Assembly: GCA_013396635.1 (NCBI GenBank)
Contig: WBMW01003841.1
Span: 318,293-382,292, forward strand
From: Penelope pileata
Lineage: Eukaryota; Chordata; Aves; Galliformes; Cracidae
DNA: 64,000 nucleotides
Direction: 5' to 3'
Shown here: positions 59,051 through 64,000 of the stretch, one piece after another
How positions within the stretch are numbered: position 1 is the first letter of the stretch
Layout of the letters: each line of letters opens with the position of its first letter
Notes under the pieces: model-generated
The model's input: only the letters and a program-made list of their open reading frames with translations
Database searches by the model: none
What the model was told of the DNA's origin: nothing
Made by a program: the position numbers and the translations under genes

Positions 59051-59059
59051 CTGGACTGG

Positions 59060-59250
59060 CACTCAGGCACCCACCCCAGGGTCCCCAGCTCTGGGTTCGG
59101 GCTCAGTCTCAGTCTGGGTCCGCAACTCTGGGTTTGGGGTCAGTCGTGGTCTGGGTCCCTGACTCTGTGGTCGGTCCCGGTTCCGCTCCAGGTTGGGGTT
59201 GGGGTTGGAGTGAGTCCCCCACTCTGAGGCCAGAGTGGGTCCCAGCAGAT
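59060..59250. repeat. G-rich low-complexity repeat with TTGGGG units
   Basis: Degenerate repeats of CTGGGTTYGGGGTCAGT type occur here, with a GGTTGGGGTTGGGGTTGGAG tract at 59191-59210. The first 40 bp are a short inverted piece of the minisatellite. Confidence 0.6.
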
Positions 59251-59255
59251 GTTTA

Positions 59256-60740
59256 TCAGAGCTCTGGAAGAGGTGGGAAAGATGTGGTGGATCAGCATTG
59301 TGTGGGCACCCTGGAGCTGTTGGCGCTGCACAGAAACAGAGCTGAACCCCTCCAAAACGCACTGTGTAATGATAGCATTGTTGGGACAAGGTTTATAAAG
59401 AAAAGTTTCTCTCTTTTTATCAACCCATTCTCTGAGAAAAACAGATGATGTCAGGCACACGTACCCTACATCAGGTCGGAGCTGGAAGCCAAAATGCTCA
59501 TTGTTAGGAATGCAGTACAAGCACTGGTTTTATGGCTTGCTATAATTTCCCCCTACATTTTCCTGCCATCCAACCATTTTGGATTTTAGTCTGTCCCACA
59601 AGAACTGATGACCTTCGAGCCTCCCCTCTTACCGATAGCCTTTTGTTGTACCTATTCCAACTGTTTTCTTCCCTCAGGTTAATTCGTTAACGTCATGTGG
59701 GGGAACTGTTAGGCCAGGGCCTGGGCTGGTGATGGAGCACCTGGAGAAGGGCTGGGGTTGGCCCAGGAGCACAGGCACAGTGTGTGTACCTGTGACACTT
59801 CCCCGGTGAGGGAAGGGGTGGGGCTGCCCCAGGCCTAGATAAGGGGCAGACAGGCAGAGCTCAGGAGTTATGGATGGGAGTGGTGGTGGGATGGGAGGGA
59901 GCAGTGTGAGAGAGATGCAGAAGGAAGCTGCAGCACAAGGAAAGAGCTGCAAGGAGCAAGAAGTGATGTGGAGCAGAGCTGCTGGCTACAGGTGAGACCA
60001 ATTATGTAGGTGGATGAACTGGTGGAGCTGTAAGAGTGTGGGGCTTTTTCTGCTGTGCTTAATTAGTATGTTTGAAGGAAGTTGTTCTTGACTGGTGGCT
60101 TTTATTTCAACTTCTGCTATAAAACTTGTCTCTTTCTGTCACGTGTGTGTCTCGGCCTGAGGAAAGGTATCATCCTCTCCTCAATCCCAGTTTTGTTATA
60201 ATGCCAGCATAAGAAACAGTGAAGGGAAAAGGCAGGTGATTAAATAACGTGAGCAGATCCAAAAGGCAGTGCCCAGCAGTCTATTTTTTGTCTGTTTTCT
60301 CCCCCCCAAAGAACTTTGGGTTAAAAATGTAATGGAACTAGACTTCATGTTTTGCTAGTGAGAGTTTGTTTCAGAGAGCTTGAACTACAGCTCCCAAAGC
60401 AGCAGCAGGTGTTTTTTTGGCATTTTCTAGAACATAATCAAAACCATGGGCAGTGCTTTCAATATCATTAGGCTTGTTGTTTATCCCTAGTGCCTTAAAA
60501 ACAGTGCATTTAACATTAAGTGATGCACTATCAAGTCATGCAGTGACCATAGGGGCACGCTTGCTTTGGTGTAGCAATTACAGGAGTCCTAGCAAAGACA
60601 GGTGGAGAGATTTTTGTACTATGGTAAAACCTTATTCAGAGTAAGAGCTGCTGGCAAGATCAAAATTCCTGCTTAGAATCAAGTAGACTCCTCAGTTTAG
60701 GCTTTTACTGCTGAGTCTTGAAACAAGGTTTCCTGGAGAA
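59256..60740. other. Intergenic; possible diverged LTR near 59690-60210
   Basis: I find no gene. The 59690-60210 stretch starts TGTGGGGGAACTGTTAGGCC and carries a TATAAAA at 60118-60124 in a U3-R-like arrangement, but no target duplication or confident 3' end could be found. Low confidence as a transposon. Confidence 0.2.
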
Positions 60741-60749
60741 AATAAGGTT

Positions 60750-61123
60750 TTCCTGGAGAAAAGAAGGCTGAGAGGGGACCTGATCCATGTTTATAAGCAT
60801 CTTAGTTGCGGGAGGCAAATGGAGGTGGGGAACCTCTTTTCTGTGGTCAGTGGGGACAGGACAAGGGGCAACGGCCTTAAGCTGGAGCACAGGAAGTTCC
60901 GCACCAACATGCGGAAGAACTTCTTCACGGTGCGGGTGACGGAGCACTGGAACAGGCTGCCCAGGGAGGTTGTGGAGTCTCCTTCCCTGGAGATATTCAA
61001 GACCCGCCTGGATGCCTACCTGTGCAACCTGCTGTAGGGAACCTGCTCTGGCAGGGGGGTTGGACTCGATGATCTCTTGAGGTCCCTTCCAACCCCTGCA
61101 ATTCTGTGATTCTGTGATTCTGT
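60750..61123 (+). mobile_element. CR1 LINE 3' end with three octamer tails
   Basis: It opens with the standard AAGGCTGAGAGGGGACCTGA segment, keeps a 72-codon open piece of the ORF2 C-terminus (through WNRLPREVVESPSLEIFKTR), and ends in tandem ATTCTGTG octamers at about 61100-61123. It is 5'-truncated and among the best-preserved copies here. Confidence 0.94.
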
Positions 61124-63570
61124 AAGGTTCCTAGTGTTCCTAATTCCAAGTGCTGGTCATCTGTAAGCAAATGAGGTCCCCTAGAGGCAGCTGGGAGCAG
61201 GAGGGGATGCAGTCGAGGCACACAGGTCTGGCTGCCCAGACATCTGGACACCCGTGTGGCTCATCAGGTGATGCTTAAAGTGCTGGGAGCTACCGGGCTA
61301 GAAATGCCCCCAGGAAAGAAGCTAAGGGAATTCAGGCTCCCCTGGCTTCCATGTCACCTCCCTTAAACAGACACGGGCTACTCCTGATCTGCTTTAGCTC
61401 TCTGTAATTGCCGTCTCCCATTTGACTGGTGTTTTATGTCTCTGCTGACATTGCTGTTTCTCTGTTCTGTAGGGCAGCTATTTTGATGAAGAGTGACATT
61501 GTCAATCAAAATGAAATCTAGCCTAAACTTTACTGCTATATATTGCTAAACTGGTTGAGATTTAGCAGCATCTGCTGAGCAACTTCCTCAACAGCCCTTG
61601 CAAGGGGGTTTCTAAGCGTCTGAGATGTTGAAAATTACGGGAAGAACTGTGTAAAGCAATCACTGCCAGCATGCAAGATGCTTTCTCCAAAACGATTTTC
61701 CAAGTAGGAGAGGAATTTGTGGCTGTTCCCACAGCAGTTCTGTGTGTGATTGATGGGATCTTCTACATTTTAGATGTACTTTCTGGTATTAGTCTAAGAA
61801 TCTCACTTCCTGGTGGCTAGCTGATGGGAGGGAAAAATCATGAGAACAGCCTGCCCTAACCATGGGTGTTCAGCCTTCTGGTTTGCTTGGGCTGCTCTGA
61901 GTGGAAAGGAATTGTCTTGGGCCACATACAAAATATAGTTACTGTATATAAGTAATGAGACTGTTTTATATCGTTATTAAAACATAAGAGCAACAAAAAT
62001 GTAAAACTAGTTGGATATTTGACTTTGTTTTTGTGGAACTAATGCATGGTCCTGGTGTGATGGAAATGGTTGCAATTCGCAGTGGGCTTTCAAGGTGTCT
62101 GTCAGATCTTTGAAATCGTACTCTTCCTGTTTGATCCTTTATAAAAGTGGTACACAAACATCTCAGGTGCTTTGGTAATAGAAGGGAACAGTTAAATTCC
62201 CCCTATTTGCTATGTGTGTTTCATACTGGGCTGTCTGCCCATTGCTAATAAGCGCCATAGGAAGATAATACCAGAAGATTGGGCATAGCGTATTCCCTGG
62301 GAGTCTATTGAAAAGTAACTTTTGCTTCATGTCAAATGATTGCCAGTTGTTACCAGAAGTTTTATACTTGTTTTGTCCTCTATCTGGTGGTTAAAGGTGG
62401 TGGAGTGGTGGCAGAAGGGAGGTAGTGTGGCTGGTTCATGGTTATTATGGGTTCTTCCATGGTTTACTAAAATGAGAGTTGGGGTGGGGGGCACGCCTCG
62501 ACGGAGTCTCTCCTTTCTCTTCCTTCATGTCTCCACGTGATTTTGTTAGTCATGTCTTATGGAAGTCATCCTTTTCCTGCTGTGTTTTGCTGAGTGAGGC
62601 ACTCATCGGCCTTGTTTTCACACTTCTGTGTTTTCAAGTTGCTGTTGGCCTTCATAATTTCTTTTAATAACAGATGGAAGTTAGAGGTTTTTTTGATATG
62701 CTTAAGCCAGTGTTTTGCGATTTTTGTGCAGAGCTTTTGTCTGTCTCTTGTGTTAGTTTTCTTCTTCTCCTTGCACTTCTATTCTTCTGGGCAGCTTAGC
62801 TATCTTCCTTCTTGCCGCCTAGTCTGTCTGCTGATGTTTGACCTTCGTCACTGTGGCAATTTAGACAATTTCTCTCTGGTAGCATCCAAACCCTGAAATT
62901 CCTCATTAGTGAGATGCTTCATTTCCAGTTTGTTTCTTCTGGGCCACCATTTTTCAATTGGCTCGGGCCTATGCCTGAGCTGTCCGTACTCCAGCGCTGA
63001 TCAATCAAATCTGCCATCCAAGGAAATGAGGCCAACATACATTTGACCTGTCGCATAAATTTGCGGGTAGGAAAAATGTCAGCATCTAAAGGCACCAGCA
63101 GTCATCACAGGGGGATGCAACAAGTCTAATTTGAATTGTTTTTTTATTCTCTCATCTCTACCTTCTCCTCCATACTTTCTCAGTAACTGGAGAACCTTTA
63201 AAATATATATTTGTTTTTGCAACCCTCCAATATAGAGTTATCTGTTATTTAAATTATTTGTTGAACCTACAATGTCTTTTGTATTTGAACTGTTGCCGGA
63301 TTCAGAGGTGGGCTCTTGCCCCGTGGTGGCCGTTGGGTGCCCGCTGACCGTGCCGGTGTCTGTGTGTGGATTTCGTGTTGCATTGGCTTCGGTATCACTG
63401 TACTTCAGGAGAGTTGTTAGTAAAGGAGTGAGAATAAGTCCTCAATTGTGTCACTGAAAATATGGGTGAATTCTATTTTTAGTTCCTTAATATAACCTTT
63501 CTTCGGACTATATAAATATGTAGTCCTGTCAACTATCTTTCCTGAAGTGTAGGATGTACATGTAATATAT
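61124..63570. other. Intergenic, nothing recognised
   Basis: AT-moderate sequence without identified gene, RNA or transposon. If ASTE1 lies convergently to the right, part of this could be its 3' UTR. Confidence 0.5.
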
Positions 63571-63619
63571 TAAACAATGTTGTGTAGCTAACCCTNGCGC
63601 TTTTTATGTCTAACCTTTC

Positions 63620-63770
63620 TTTTTTTTTTTTGGTGGCTTTTTTCTTCTAGGTTGTTCTGCAGCATCATCCTTGGAGATGCTGTTGGTGGAGTTAATCGGT
63701 TCTCCATATTCCAGCTCAGAGGCATCCTGAATTTGTTCTCTCAGTCAATATCCTTTGAAATAACAAACAA
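63620..63770 (-). other. Candidate exon, possibly the ASTE1 C-terminus
   Basis: Two minus-strand frames are open. One reads DASELEYGEPINSTNSISKD and ends in Lys residues encoded by a 12-A run (63620-63631) before a stop. The other ends QKKKRKVRHKKR. ASTE1 is convergent and immediately downstream of ATP2C1 in human, and it carries a coding 11-A tract read as KKKR near its C-terminus. No convincing acceptor precedes the minus-strand frames, and a plus-strand acceptor competes for the same sequence. Unproven. Confidence 0.22.
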
Positions 63771-63840
63771 TTAAATAACCGGTAACACAGGTGAATGATA
63801 CTCTTGGGATTAAAGGAACCCCCTAGGAATGCTGTGTGCT

Positions 63841-63856
63841 GCACACACACACATTT
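63841..63856. repeat. Short (CA)n microsatellite
   Basis: About six CA units lie at the end of GCTGTGTGCTGCACACACAC. Confidence 0.6.
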
Positions 63857-63934
63857 GTTTTCCTTCTTAAAATATTTATCTCATTTAAGTCATGGCATAG
63901 ATTCAAGTTCATGATTGGCCATGGGATGTGAGGC

Positions 63935-64000
63935 CGAGTGCCAAAGCAGGGTGGACCCCAGGGTAGGAGTCTGACTGCCAAAGCAAGGTCGACACTGGGG
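63935..64000. repeat. Third block of the GTCGAC minisatellite, truncated by the window edge
   Basis: Diverged units (CCGAGTGCCAAAGCAGGGTG and a GGTCGACACTGGGG end) are in the same orientation as the 56.6 kb block. The array continues past the window. Confidence 0.7.

Noticed and set aside
59140..59520. 126-codon minus-strand ORF
   Set aside because: Its C-terminal part is translated G-rich repeat. The remainder resembles no protein I know and has no gene context.
59707..60210. Full LTR call for the TGTTAGGCC to TATAAAA stretch
   Set aside because: No matching end, target duplication or recognised family. Kept only as a low-confidence remark.
61500..63500. NEK11 or other syntenic exons
   Set aside because: No kinase motifs or splice-bounded conserved segments were found on either strand.

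Overview
The window is vertebrate nuclear DNA, almost certainly from a bird and most plausibly a galliform. Several CR1 LINE copies with octamer tails, a mariner-like fragment of a kind I know from chicken, and an LTR with alpharetrovirus-type layout point this way. Base composition is AT-rich and intronic except for one CpG island near 5.5-6.3 kb and a GC-rich repeat block near 56.6-59.2 kb.

One complete protein-coding gene dominates: ATP2C1 on the plus strand, coding for SPCA1, the Golgi Ca2+/Mn2+ P-type ATPase. I assembled 27 coding exons from 6038 to 52851. Every junction is GT-AG and the reading frame is continuous. The product is 921 residues against 919 for human SPCA1a as I recall it. 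All catalytic motifs (TGE, DKTGT, KGA, DPPR, TGD, GDGVND) and the ion-site residues E308, N738 and D742 fall at the human residue numbers.

Layout. 1-5400: upstream DNA with no gene I recognise. 5400-6350: CpG-island promoter and 5' UTR, with an upstream ATG overlapping the start codon out of frame. 6044-22233: a 16.2 kb first intron with an antisense CR1 that retains reverse-transcriptase sequence. 22234-52851: the 26 remaining coding exons. Their introns hold a mariner fragment, CR1 copies, a 97-bp tandem duplication and a 45-N gap inside a poly-A run. 52852 to about 55160: the 3' UTR region. 56640-59060: a composite 25/36-bp minisatellite built around a GTCGAC palindrome. It is split by a solo LTR with a 6-bp GTCGAC target duplication, inverts orientation near 58262, and abuts a second LTR-like segment. 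60750-61123: a CR1 3' end. 63570-63770: ambiguous exon-like sequence on both strands, where synteny predicts the convergent neighbour ASTE1 or an alternative ATP2C1 last exon. 63935-64000: the minisatellite restarts and runs off the window.

I found no new multi-gene system. The most unusual structure is the LTR-associated, internally inverted minisatellite at 56.6-59 kb. The most useful biological question is whether 63.6 kb carries a real terminal exon.
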